A DNA stretch of 64,000 bases from Alphaproteobacteria bacterium. GTDB lineage: Bacteria; Myxococcota_A; UBA796; GCA-2862545. Below are positions 17,299 to 25,836 of the stretch, piece by piece; the stretch's first letter is position 1, and every line of letters starts with the position of its first letter. The notes under the pieces are model-generated. The model ran no database searches. It saw only the letters and a program-made list of their open reading frames with translations, and was not told the origin of the DNA. The stretch spans positions 97,968 to 161,967 of the forward strand of contig JACKEQ010000012.1 of NCBI GenBank assembly GCA_020632885.1, read 5' to 3'. Made by a program: the position numbers and the translations under genes.

Positions 17299-17988
17299 CT
17301 ATCGGGGTGGACGGAACACCGCTCCGTCGGTGACCCATCCCCGCCGGCCATCGCCCGTCTCCACGAGCAGGAAGTCGCCGGCCTGCCGGAGCACGGCGAG
17401 CTCCGCACCGGGCTTCACCTCGGCCTCCGGAACCGCCGCCAGATCCGGGATGGCGCGGAGCACGGCCGGACGGTCGACCACCACCGCGAGCGGCCCGCTC
17501 GCCTGCACCCACCAGCCCCAGGCGGCCAGGAAGACGAGCGCCGTCCCCAGCAGCCACACCACCACCGAAGGCGCCCTGCTCGCCTCCTTGCGCGCGCGGC
17601 GCAGGAAGAGCATGCCGCTGCTCACGGCAGACAGCAGGAGCCCCACCAGTCCGAGCTCTCCAGGGGTGACGATCTGCATCCACAGGGACGGGGTGGCCGC
17701 GGGGGTCGGCACGCCCGAGAGCTCCGAGCGCGCGATGGCGAGGTTGTGGTTCACGCCGGACGTGCGGGGCCTCAACAGGCCGGCAGCCCGCCACCAGGCG
17801 ATGGCGCGCGGGAGGTCGCCGCGGCGGTAGTACGCGTTCCCGAGGTCGAACTTGAGCTTGCCGCTCCCCCATCCGTCCATCGCGGTGGGCTCCCAGGCCT
17901 CGATCGCCCCACCGAGGTCGCCCTGGGCCCAGAGGGTCGCACCGTCCTGGATGGGCCCCGCGAAGGCCGTGAGCACGAGCGCGATCAC
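17299..17988 (-). CDS. batE: BatE-like TPR/SH3 membrane protein
   Basis: This 229-residue protein opens with a hydrophobic export signal, then a TPR unit (LKFDLGNAYYRRGDLPRAI) and VNHNLAIARSEL. Two membrane helices follow around 105-155. The C-terminal SH3-like domain contains PGAELAVLRQAGDFLLVE and GRRGWV. This order is that of BatE, the last subunit of Bat aerotolerance operons. GTG 17988 overlaps the stop of batD (GTGA), supporting translational coupling. Confidence 0.8.
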   Translation of the reverse strand: MIALVLTAFAGPIQDGATLWAQGDLGGAIEAWEPTAMDGWGSGKLKFDLGNAYYRRGDLPRAIAWWRAAGLLRPRTSGVNHNLAIARSELSGVPTPAATPSLWMQIVTPGELGLVGLLLSAVSSGMLFLRRARKEASRAPSVVVWLLGTALVFLAAWGWWVQASGPLAVVVDRPAVLRAIPDLAAVPEAEVKPGAELAVLRQAGDFLLVETGDGRRGWVTDGAVFRPPR

Positions 17989-19625
17989 GCGAGCCTCCCG
18001 ATGGCGTCCCGCACCATCACCTCGAGGTCGGGGCCGGGCGCCTCACCCGCGAACCGGCAGCGATCCAGCGAGGCGAACGCGTTCTCGACGCGGTGCTGCA
18101 GGTCGTCGTGCAGGGCGGCCAGGGCCTCGGGCCGACGAAGTGTTCCCACGGGCACCTTCACGTGGGCCGCGAGGGCCTCGCGCAGGGCGAGGTCGAGGAC
18201 CGCGAGGCGCTCGGCTCCGTCCGCGGGCAGGGACTTCAGCCGATCCGCACCGCGGACCTCCTTCACGTTGGCCGCGCGGCGGCGACGCCACCAGGCCCGC
18301 GTGGCGGACGCACCCTCGCCCACGAGGAGCAGGCCGCCGGGCAGGGACACCGCGAGCCAGAGGAACGGGAGCACGGGTGCGGTGGGCGGAACCGTGGCCA
18401 CACCCCAGGTGTAGACGTCCACGAGCTCGACGGGGGCGGCCGACTCCAGGGGCACGTCGCCGCTCGCGAACGACTTCACGTCGCCCTCGGCCGCCTCACC
18501 GGTGACCACGAGGGACCCGGGGTCCACCGACAGGGTCGTGTAGCGGCCCTGCTTCGGTGAGAAGACGACGAGGTCGAGGGGCGGGAGGTCGAGCTCGCCG
18601 GGGGCCGTGGGCACGAGGTGCAGGCGGAAGGTCTTCGCGCCCACGTACGCGCCGTCCACGAGACGCCCGCCGTCCTCGGCGGTGTCGCGGTAGACGCGCG
18701 CCCCCTCGAGGGTGGGCGCGGGCAGGTCGAAGCCGTCGACCACGCCGTCGCCCGCGACCGTCACGGTCCAGGGGACGGTCTGCCCCACGACCGCCTTCTC
18801 GACCCCGAGCCGGCTCTGGACGCGGAACTCGCCCACGAGCCCGGTGTAGCCGTCCGGGGCCTCCGGGAGCGGCTTGATGCGCAGCTTCGCGGGCTTCGTG
18901 GCGGGCACGTGCTTGGTGCGCCGTCGACTGGGGAAGCCCGCAGGGCCCGTCTGCAGGACGTCCACCTTGGCGACGGCAGGGGGCTGGGTGCGGTCGCCCG
19001 TGCCCGTGGCCACGAGCGGGATCGTGCTCCTCACCTGCGTGATGTCACCGCGCGGGTCGCCGATCTCGGTGGTCTGGCTGACCATGTCACCGTGCGCGGG
19101 CCGCGCGAGCCCCTGGAGATCCGGAAGGCTCCAGGCGACGTTGCCGACGGGCACCCGCGCGGTCAGCTCGGCCTGGTAGAGCACCACCTCGCCCTCCCAG
19201 ACCACCTCACGCGGGAAGCCGGCCTGCACGACGATGTCCTCCCCGTTCGCCGTGCGCTCGCCACGGGGACGCGCGCGGATCAGGACGGACTCCGTCCGGA
19301 GGGGCTCCGCGTTGGGGATCTCCACGGTCACCGGCCCGATGCGGAAGTCGCCCTCCCGCGTGGGCGTGACGTAGTACGTGAAGGCCAGGGTGCGCAGGAG
19401 GCCCGTCTGCGGCGTGCTCTCGAAGCGGGACGACCGCTCGGCGAACCGGATCTCCAGCCCGTCCACCGGCTCGATGCGCGGCACCGGCACAGACCGCTCG
19501 CCCACGACCACCACCGTGACCCGGGTGGTCTGGGAGACCTCCAGCTCGGGCACCTGGGCCTGGATGGAGACGGTGGCCGCCCAGGCCGGCGACACGGCCA
19601 GGAGTGCAGCGAGGAGCGCTACCAG
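17985..19625 (-). CDS. batD: BatD-like oxygen-tolerance protein
   Basis: This protein of about 546 residues is mostly repeated beta domains (VSIQAQVPELEVSQTTRVTV; FTYYVTPTREGDFRIGP) with a membrane helix near 410 (VLPFLWLAVSLPGGLLLVG) and a cytoplasmic helical tail. This is the BatD architecture. The signal peptide VALLAALLAVSPAWA is complete only if translation starts at CTG 19625, which overlaps the batB-C stop; GTG 19595 would cut the signal peptide. BatD is thought to act with the von Willebrand proteins BatA and BatB at the inner membrane. Confidence 0.82.
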   Translation of the reverse strand: MVALLAALLAVSPAWAATVSIQAQVPELEVSQTTRVTVVVVGERSVPVPRIEPVDGLEIRFAERSSRFESTPQTGLLRTLAFTYYVTPTREGDFRIGPVTVEIPNAEPLRTESVLIRARPRGERTANGEDIVVQAGFPREVVWEGEVVLYQAELTARVPVGNVAWSLPDLQGLARPAHGDMVSQTTEIGDPRGDITQVRSTIPLVATGTGDRTQPPAVAKVDVLQTGPAGFPSRRRTKHVPATKPAKLRIKPLPEAPDGYTGLVGEFRVQSRLGVEKAVVGQTVPWTVTVAGDGVVDGFDLPAPTLEGARVYRDTAEDGGRLVDGAYVGAKTFRLHLVPTAPGELDLPPLDLVVFSPKQGRYTTLSVDPGSLVVTGEAAEGDVKSFASGDVPLESAAPVELVDVYTWGVATVPPTAPVLPFLWLAVSLPGGLLLVGEGASATRAWWRRRRAANVKEVRGADRLKSLPADGAERLAVLDLALREALAAHVKVPVGTLRRPEALAALHDDLQHRVENAFASLDRCRFAGEAPGPDLEVMVRDAIGRLA

Positions 19626-21514
19626 GGCTTCGCCCCCTCGCGCCCCACGAACTGGACGCGCTGCCTGCCCTCCTCGACGGCGTCGAGCATCCGGCCCGCC
19701 TGGGTGGGCGTGATGTCGCCCTGGGCCTCGCCCATGCCGCTCTCGGAGGCCTGGCTGCTGCCCTCCGCCTCCTGCTCCTGCTCGCCCTGGTCGCCCTCGG
19801 CGTCCATCTGGTCGGGGCTCACACCCTCGTTGGGCGCGTCCTGGGCGGGCTGATCGGGCTGCTGCCCGCCCTGGGATCCGTCTCCGGGGTTGGGCTGCTG
19901 CTGCTGCTGGTCGCCGGCGTCGGCCGACCCGTCGTTCGACTGCTGGTCCTGCTCGCCCTCACCCTGCCCGTCACCGTCCTGGGGATCGTCGCTGCCCTGG
20001 TCGCCAGGCGTGGGGTTCTCGGGCTCGTCTTCGCCCGAGCCGCCCTCGTTCTCATCGTCCCCACCCTGTGACGGCGACGGGGGCGGTGGCGGCTTCTGGC
20101 GGCGGCGCTCCTCGAGCTCCTGCGCGACCACCGAGTGGTTCTGCGCGGCCTGCTCGTGCCCCGGTGCGGCCTGCTCGGCCTCGGTGTACCGCTCCATGGC
20201 CGCCTCGAGCTGCCCGCCCTTGTAGCGGGCGTTGCCGGCGTTGTAGAGCGCATCGGCGTCACCACCGCGCAGCGCGGACGCCCGCTCCCACGCGCTGGCC
20301 GCCCCCGTCCAGTCGCCCAGCCGGTAGCGGGAGGCCGCCAGCCGATCGAGCACGTCGGCGTCGTTCGGACGATCGAGCGCGATCTCCTCGAAGGCCCGCT
20401 CGGCACGCCGGAAGTCTCCCGCGCGGAACGCCTCGTCCGCCTCCTCGAGGGTGCCCGGGGGTGCCGCCATGGCCGGCGAGCTGGCGAGCTGCAGGGCGAG
20501 GAGGGCCACCGTGGCCGCTCCGAACGCTCGCCGACCGTCGCCCAGCCAGAGCCCGAGCAGCCAGGCGCCCAGCCCGACGCCGAGGGGCACCTGGTAGGCC
20601 GACCGCCAGTTCTCGGTCTGCTGGGTCTCGCGCCTGGCCGCACGCACCTTGGAGCGGATCTCGCTGCGGTACAGGCGCTCCATGTCGGATGCGGCGGGTA
20701 CGGACTTCACGATCGCTCCCCCGGTGATGCGGGCCACTTCCTCGAGTGTAGCGAAGTCCGGCACCGTTTTCACCACCTGGCCCTCGTGGGTGAGGACCCC
20801 GCCGTCACGGGTGGGGATCGTGCTCGTCGCGTCTCCGATGGCCACCGTGTAGACCGTGATGCCCGCCTCCTCCGCCTTGCGCGCCGCCTCGAGGGCCTCC
20901 TCGGGGGCGTGGGTCTCGCCGTCGCTGAAGATCACCACGGCCTTCCCTGCCTTCCCCTCGTCGCGCGAGAGCATCTCGCGGGCCACGTCGAGGGCCTTGG
21001 CCACCGAGCTCCCCTGCGCCTTGAACATGGACGTGTCGGCCTCCCCGAGCACCCAGGCCACCGCCTTGTAGTCCTCCGTGAGCGGCAGACGGCCGATGGC
21101 CTCGCCGGCGAAGAACACGACAGCCACCCGGTCGCCCACCACGATGTCGAGGAGGTCCTGGATCTCGCGACGTGCCCGCTCCAGACGGGACGGATCGACG
21201 TCGTCCGCGTCCATCGAGCGGCTGAGGTCCAGGGCGAAGACCATGTCCACGCCCTCGGTCTGCACGTTCACGATCTGCTTGTCGAACGCGGGCTCCGCGA
21301 GAGCCAGGCAGGCGCCCACGAGCCCCAGGAGCAGCAGCAGGTCGCGAAGGGACCGCCGCCGACGCGTGCCGGCCGGGAGCACCCGCAGCGCCAGCTCGCG
21401 CCCGAAGGCCGCATCCACGCGCCGGTTGTGCAGCGCGTTGGCCGCCAGCACCACGAGCGCGAGCGCCGCCACGCCCCACGTCGCCGCGAGCCACTCGGGG
21501 TGGAGCCAGGTCAC
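19619..21514 (-). CDS. batB: BatB-BatC fusion (von Willebrand A domain, TPR, acidic Gln/Asp-rich tail)
   Basis: This 631-residue protein has two N-terminal membrane helices, then a vWA domain with MIDAS DLSRSM (about 95-300) and a third helix near 325. TPR-like repeats cover about 360-470 (DADALYNAGNARYKGGQLEAA). A very acidic, Gln/Pro/Gly-rich low-complexity region covers 490-600. BatB and BatC are separate genes in many Bat operons; here they are one frame. GTG 21514 overlaps the batA stop. It probably binds a metal ion and a partner through the MIDAS site in the periplasm or at the membrane. Confidence 0.85.
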   Translation of the reverse strand: MTWLHPEWLAATWGVAALALVVLAANALHNRRVDAAFGRELALRVLPAGTRRRRSLRDLLLLLGLVGACLALAEPAFDKQIVNVQTEGVDMVFALDLSRSMDADDVDPSRLERARREIQDLLDIVVGDRVAVVFFAGEAIGRLPLTEDYKAVAWVLGEADTSMFKAQGSSVAKALDVAREMLSRDEGKAGKAVVIFSDGETHAPEEALEAARKAEEAGITVYTVAIGDATSTIPTRDGGVLTHEGQVVKTVPDFATLEEVARITGGAIVKSVPAASDMERLYRSEIRSKVRAARRETQQTENWRSAYQVPLGVGLGAWLLGLWLGDGRRAFGAATVALLALQLASSPAMAAPPGTLEEADEAFRAGDFRRAERAFEEIALDRPNDADVLDRLAASRYRLGDWTGAASAWERASALRGGDADALYNAGNARYKGGQLEAAMERYTEAEQAAPGHEQAAQNHSVVAQELEERRRQKPPPPPSPSQGGDDENEGGSGEDEPENPTPGDQGSDDPQDGDGQGEGEQDQQSNDGSADAGDQQQQQPNPGDGSQGGQQPDQPAQDAPNEGVSPDQMDAEGDQGEQEQEAEGSSQASESGMGEAQGDITPTQAGRMLDAVEEGRQRVQFVGREGAKPW

Positions 21515-22481
21515 GGGCCCTTCCGGAGGATCGTGCGGCCCAGGAACAGCCCCGCGCCCAGCATCAACACGCCGGGGACGAGCCAGTACCGGTAGCGCTC
21601 CTCGTAGTCGACCAGCTCGCGCACCTCGGCCGGGCTGGGCTCGAGCTCGTCGATCGTGGCGTAGATCCGCTGCAGCGAGGACGTGTCCGTGGCGCGGAAG
21701 TACTTGCCGCCGGTGGCCTCCGCCACCTGGGTGAGCCCCCGGTCGTCCGGGCCGCCGCCGGGCCGCAGGAGATCGATGCCGCGCCGCCGGTTGGACGCCA
21801 CGCCCACCGAGTAGATCGTGATGCCGAGCGCCGCCGACGCCTCCGCGGCCTCCATCGGAGAGATGCGACCCGCGTTGTTCTCGCCGTCGGTGAGCAGGAT
21901 GATCACGCGGTCGGGGGCGTCGAGGTCCTTCAGGCGCTTCGCGGCCACCGCGATGGCGCTTCCGATCGCGGTGCCCCGGTCTCCCGCCACCCCGATCTCG
22001 ACGGCGTTCAGGGCCTCGACGAGCGTGGTGTGGTCCAGGGTCAGCGGGATCTGGGTGAACGCCTCCTCGCCGAACACCACCACGCCGATGCGGTCGTGGG
22101 GCCGGTGGTCGATGAACTCCGCCATCACCCCCTTGGCGACCTGGAGGCGGTTGACCGGCATGCCGCCGCTCCGGAAGTCGTCCTGCCGCATGGACCCGGA
22201 GGTGTCGAGGGCGAGCACGATGTCGAGCCCCTCGGACTCCACGGACACCGAGCGGTGCGGCACCCGCGGGCGCGCGAGGGCCACGATGCAGAGCGCCAGC
22301 CCGACCGCGAAGAGCGCGCCGGCAGCCAGTGCACCAGCACCCGCGGGCTGAAGCCGCCCTGGATGTGCGCCAGGCCGGGCACCGCGAGCACGTTTCGCCC
22401 CGTCAGCCGGCGCTGGAAGAGCAGCCAGCCCACCAGGGGTACGAACAACAGCCACGCGGCCGGGGTGGCGAACTCAACCAA
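21511..22481 (-). CDS. batA: BatA-like von Willebrand A membrane protein (one frameshift)
   Basis: The N-terminus EFATPAAWLLFVPLVGWLLF comes from TTG 22481, overlapping the upstream stop. The rest (GALFAVGLALCIVALARP, MIDAS DTSGSM, ILLTDGENNAG, C-terminal helix) is in another frame. One missing base at CCGG 22319-22322 accounts for it; adding C gives HWLPGALFAVG. The span is one base short of a multiple of three. The repaired product is about 323 residues, the usual BatA size and layout of two helices, vWA, one helix. Confidence 0.82.
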
Positions 22482-23351
22482 CGGGCACCTCGCCGGGCGG
22501 AGGCTGCAGGGTGGTGGGCCGGGTGCTGGCCACGAAGGCGCGCAGGTCGCCGTCCAGGCCGTCGAAGAAGTCCTCGCCGGGCCGGACCTCCGCGTACTTC
22601 ACGAGGTCGGTGGCGCGCAGCAGACGCTTGGCCCGCGGCACGTTGCCCTGCTGGAGGTGGATCATGCCGGCGAGCTGGTCGAGGATCTCCGTCGTGGTCC
22701 ACGACACCGCGGGGAAGCCGAGCACCTCTTCGGTGTACTCGCGGAAGATGCGGGACAGCTCGCGCGCCCGGTCCTCGTCGGTGAGCGTGGGGTTCAGACG
22801 GACGAGCTCCCAGGCCCGGAGCCAGCGGACGTCCGGAGGGAGCTTCACGGCCGCGCGCGCCCTGGGCCGGGTGGCCCGACGCCCGGCGACGACCGCCGCC
22901 ACGAGCAGCCCGAACAGCCCCCCGAGCCCGCAGGCCAGCCAGCCCCACGGGAAGCTCCACACGGGACCGGGCTCCACGATGTCGCCGAGCTCGCCCATCT
23001 TCGGGGCCTCGACACCCATGTCCACCCACAGCGGCGAGCTCTTCGCCTCCTCCCCCCCGGGCGTGGCCACGACCAGCGGAGTGATCTCGTAGCTCCCCTT
23101 CTTGCCCGAGAAGCGCCAGGTCTGCGTGACCACGGTGCGGCCGCCGAGCGCCTCCTGCCGGGGTCGCCCACCAGCGAGAAGGTGAGCCCCTCGACCTCCG
23201 GAGCGTCCGGCAGCGTGACCCCTTCACCGCGGTAGACCGTGGTGACCGTGAGAACCCCGCCCGACGCGTTCACGTCGGACACGGTGGCGGACACGTCGAG
23301 GTCGGGCACCTCGACCACGGGTGCGCCGCATGCCAGCAGGAGCACGATCAA
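22474..23351 (-). CDS. Bat-operon lipoprotein with beta domain and membrane helix (one frameshift)
   Basis: TTG 23351 overlaps the DUF58 stop (TTGA) and starts a lipoprotein signal IVLLLACGAP. A beta-rich domain follows (VSATVSDVNASGGVLTVTTV), then after the break RTVVTQTWRFSGKKGSYEI, a membrane helix near 145-165, and a helical C-terminal domain (EDRARELSRIFREYTEEVLG). One base is missing in GGGG 23159-23162; adding it gives LVGDPRQEALGGRTVV. The position between DUF58 and BatA and the general layout resemble DUF4381-like subunits of MoxR-type operons. The name is not certain. Confidence 0.7.
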
Positions 23352-24220
23352 CGCCGGGCGACCTCGCGCTGGAAGTAGCCGTGGAGGATCTGGTAGGGGT
23401 CGTCCTCCGTGGAGATCGCGACCGCTCCGGCCCCCGTGCGCCGGAGGCGCTTGAGCCGAGCGTCCACGGTCTGCACGCCACGCGCGGTGAGCCCGTCGAT
23501 CACGCGGCGTCGGCCGGTCTCGGCGTCGACCGCCTCCACCAGCCCGAGCTTGCGAAGCCCCTCGTCCAGCGGGTCGCTCACGAGCAGGGCGTGGACCTTG
23601 TGGCGCCGGGCGAGCGACCCGAGCTGCGTGTCCCAGTCGGACGCGTCCAGGAAGTCCGAGATCAGGATGACCACCGCCCGGCGGCGCTGGACCTGACGGA
23701 CGAACCGGAAGGCCTCGGGCAGCGACGTGCCCCGGTGGTTGCCGGTGCCCTCGAAGACCTTCTGGATCACGGCCCACGCGTGCCCTCGCGAGCGACGGGG
23801 CGTGAGGAAGGCCTCCACGCGGTCGGAGAAGGTGACGAGCCCGATGCGGTCCTGGTTGCGGATGCTGGCGTACGCGAGACCCCCGGCCACACGGGCGATC
23901 TGCAGCCGTCGGTCCGTCCGGCCATCGCGCCCACCGCTCCCGACGCGCGTCGACCCGCTGACGTCCACCACGAGCAACACCGTGAGCTGGCGCTCCTCGC
24001 GGAACACCTTCACGAACGGCTCGCCCGTGCGCGCGGTCACGTTCCAGTCGATGTGACGCACGTCGTCGCCGGGTGAGTACTCGCGGACCTCCTCGAACTC
24101 CATGCCCTGGCCGCGCACCGCCGAGCGGTAGTCGCCCGCGAACAGGGAGTCGACCTTTCGGCCCGCGGCGAGATGGAGGCGGCGGAGCTCGCGGAGCTCC
24201 TCGGCGGTGAGCGTGGACAT
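23348..24220 (-). CDS. DUF58 domain protein of the MoxR/Bat system
   Basis: This 290-residue protein starts at ATG 24220 after GGGGAG. The DUF58 signature is GMEFEEVREYSPGDDVRHIDWNVTAR, seen here as EVREYSPGDD and HIDWNVTART near residues 45-60. It continues into a vWA-like fold with VVDVSGSTRVG and LISDFLDASDWD. DUF58 proteins are normally encoded next to a MoxR AAA+ ATPase. No moxR lies upstream: the next gene is divergent and unrelated. It is the first gene of the seven- to eight-gene minus-strand operon. Confidence 0.88.
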   Translation of the reverse strand: MSTLTAEELRELRRLHLAAGRKVDSLFAGDYRSAVRGQGMEFEEVREYSPGDDVRHIDWNVTARTGEPFVKVFREERQLTVLLVVDVSGSTRVGSGGRDGRTDRRLQIARVAGGLAYASIRNQDRIGLVTFSDRVEAFLTPRRSRGHAWAVIQKVFEGTGNHRGTSLPEAFRFVRQVQRRRAVVILISDFLDASDWDTQLGSLARRHKVHALLVSDPLDEGLRKLGLVEAVDAETGRRRVIDGLTARGVQTVDARLKRLRRTGAGAVAISTEDDPYQILHGYFQREVARR

Positions 24221-24320
24221 CGACTCCCCTTCTAACAGGCCCGTGCGAACCGGTCTGTCCAGCGGGTGCCCCTCGACGCCACAGCCGACAATGGGTAAGT
24301 GCACGGCCCCTGGAGGTTCG

Positions 24321-24941
24321 ATGAACAAGCAAGCCCAGATCGCCGGAGGCGCCGTGGCGATCGTCGCCCTGCTCGGCCTCGCGTTCTTCCTTCTGCGACC
24401 CAGCACGTCCGCCCCCGTTCCGGAGCCGGAGCGCGTGAAGCCGCCGGTGGAGAAGCTCCGCGACGCCCCCGCGCCCGTGGCCATGCCGACGCCCACGAAG
24501 CCCGCGCAGCGCGAGCCGGCGCCCGTGCTCGTCGCCGCCGATCATCCCTTCCTGAAGATCCCCGCGTACGAGGTCCCCGACATCAAGGACTCCATCAAGG
24601 ATCCCCTCGGTGTGCTCCCGATCACGCAGGAGGCGATGGTCCAGTCCATGGACGAGATGCAGGGCGACATCGACGAGTGTGTCGAGAAGCACCTCGCCGA
24701 CGCCGACCGGCGCCCGATGAGCATCGACTTCCACATCAACGCCGAGATCGCCCCCGAGGCGTACGGCCCGCCGGACCCCAAGGCCCGGTACGGCATCGTG
24801 CGCGGCGCCAAGGTCATGGACCGCGAGGGCGACTACGGCGAGTTCGAGAAGTGCATGACCCGCGCGCTGGAGGACATCCTCTACGACAAGCCCGAGGGCG
24901 ACGGCGTGCGCGTGAACTGGCAGTACGACTTCACGAAGTGA
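24321..24941 (+). CDS. Membrane-anchored AgmX/PglI C-terminal-domain-like protein
   Basis: This 206-residue protein starts at ATG 24321 after GGAGG. It has one N-terminal membrane helix (AVAIVALLGLAFFLL), a Pro-rich periplasmic linker, then a domain with two cysteines about 75 residues apart (IDECVEKHL and FEKCMTRAL) around the beta strand MSIDFHINAEI. This spacing matches the AgmX/PglI C-terminal domain common in Myxococcota, which is TonB-C-like. The specific function is unknown. Its 3' end overlaps the converging TIGR02996 gene by 11 bases. Confidence 0.65.
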   Translation: MNKQAQIAGGAVAIVALLGLAFFLLRPSTSAPVPEPERVKPPVEKLRDAPAPVAMPTPTKPAQREPAPVLVAADHPFLKIPAYEVPDIKDSIKDPLGVLPITQEAMVQSMDEMQGDIDECVEKHLADADRRPMSIDFHINAEIAPEAYGPPDPKARYGIVRGAKVMDREGDYGEFEKCMTRALEDILYDKPEGDGVRVNWQYDFTK

Positions 24942-25782
24942 AGGACACGGTGCGCCGGAGGCCCTCGGGCATCCGACGCACCAGCCCGTGCACGGTGGAG
25001 CGCGTGGCTTCCGGGTGCAGTGGTGTGGCCACCAGGTCGCCGAAGCGCTCGAGGGCAAGCGACCACCGATCGTCCTCGAGCACCACCGTGCAGGCCGCAC
25101 CCTCCGCGATCTCCGCCCACACCGCGATGCTGGCGGGATGCAGGGGTCCGGTGACCCTGTCGAGGGGACGGCGGACCAGGGCGCCCAGCTCGGTGCGCGC
25201 AGAGGGCGCGTGGATCGGCACCTCCGCGAGTCGGAAGGTCCGCAGGGCCGGGAACACGGCCGGATCCGCGATCCGCCCGCCATCCATGGGGTTCAGGAAG
25301 CCCACCTCCAGGTGGCGGATCTCCAGGTCCGGCGACCGCAGGAGGGCCTGGAGGTGCGTCGGGGGACCGAGGGCCACGGTCTCCAGCCAGCGCCACCCGT
25401 CGAAGCCTCCGAGCCAGCGGATCACCGGGACCAGGCGGCGGTCCTGCCGCGCGGAGATCTCCAGGCGTCGCACCGTCCGCCAGCCCGCATGGAGGCGGGT
25501 GGCGTCCAGGGCCTCGAGGGACGCCGGCTGCACGGTCACCCGGTCGAGGAACCCGCGGCGCCAGCCCGGCCGTCGCACCACCTCCGCGAGAGCGCCGAGG
25601 AAGCACGCCTCCGCACGCTCCCGGAGCGCCCGGGACCCACGGGCTCCCGCCAACCCCACCGCCAGCCACTCTCCGTACGGATCTCCGCGCTCCATCAGCG
25701 CATCGGCCAGGATCTGGGCGGGCCGATCGTCGTCCGGAGCGCTCCACACGTGCTCCCAGAGCTCGTCCAGCGATCCCGTCAT
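24931..25782 (-). CDS. TIGR02996 domain-containing protein
   Basis: This 283-residue protein starts at ATG 25782. The N-terminal 50 residues carry the TIGR02996 repeat-companion motif: PDDDRPAQILADALMERGDP then GEWL. A degenerate leucine-rich-like region follows (LEALDATRLHAGWRTVRRLE; LEIRHLEVGFL). Proteins with this motif are frequent in myxobacteria and planctomycetes and usually precede leucine-rich or similar repeats; their role is unknown. It is divergent from the TonB receptor operon, with 54 bases between starts. Confidence 0.75.
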   Translation of the reverse strand: MTGSLDELWEHVWSAPDDDRPAQILADALMERGDPYGEWLAVGLAGARGSRALRERAEACFLGALAEVVRRPGWRRGFLDRVTVQPASLEALDATRLHAGWRTVRRLEISARQDRRLVPVIRWLGGFDGWRWLETVALGPPTHLQALLRSPDLEIRHLEVGFLNPMDGGRIADPAVFPALRTFRLAEVPIHAPSARTELGALVRRPLDRVTGPLHPASIAVWAEIAEGAACTVVLEDDRWSLALERFGDLVATPLHPEATRSTVHGLVRRMPEGLRRTVSFTS

Positions 25783-25836
25783 GGGCGGTCTCGCCCACGC
25801 CCGGCTAGGTGCGGACCCTGCCCGAGGAGGCGCCCC

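Noticed and set aside
23348..24496. Longer DUF58 start near 24496
   Set aside because: The upstream extension is antisense to the next gene and low complexity; ATG 24220 has GGGGAG directly before it and begins at the conserved N-terminus.
25783..25836. TPP riboswitch upstream of the receptor-permease-kinase operon
   Set aside because: The divergent spacer is only 54 bases and shows no CTGAGA-type THI-box core; extending into the opposing gene gives no convincing fold.
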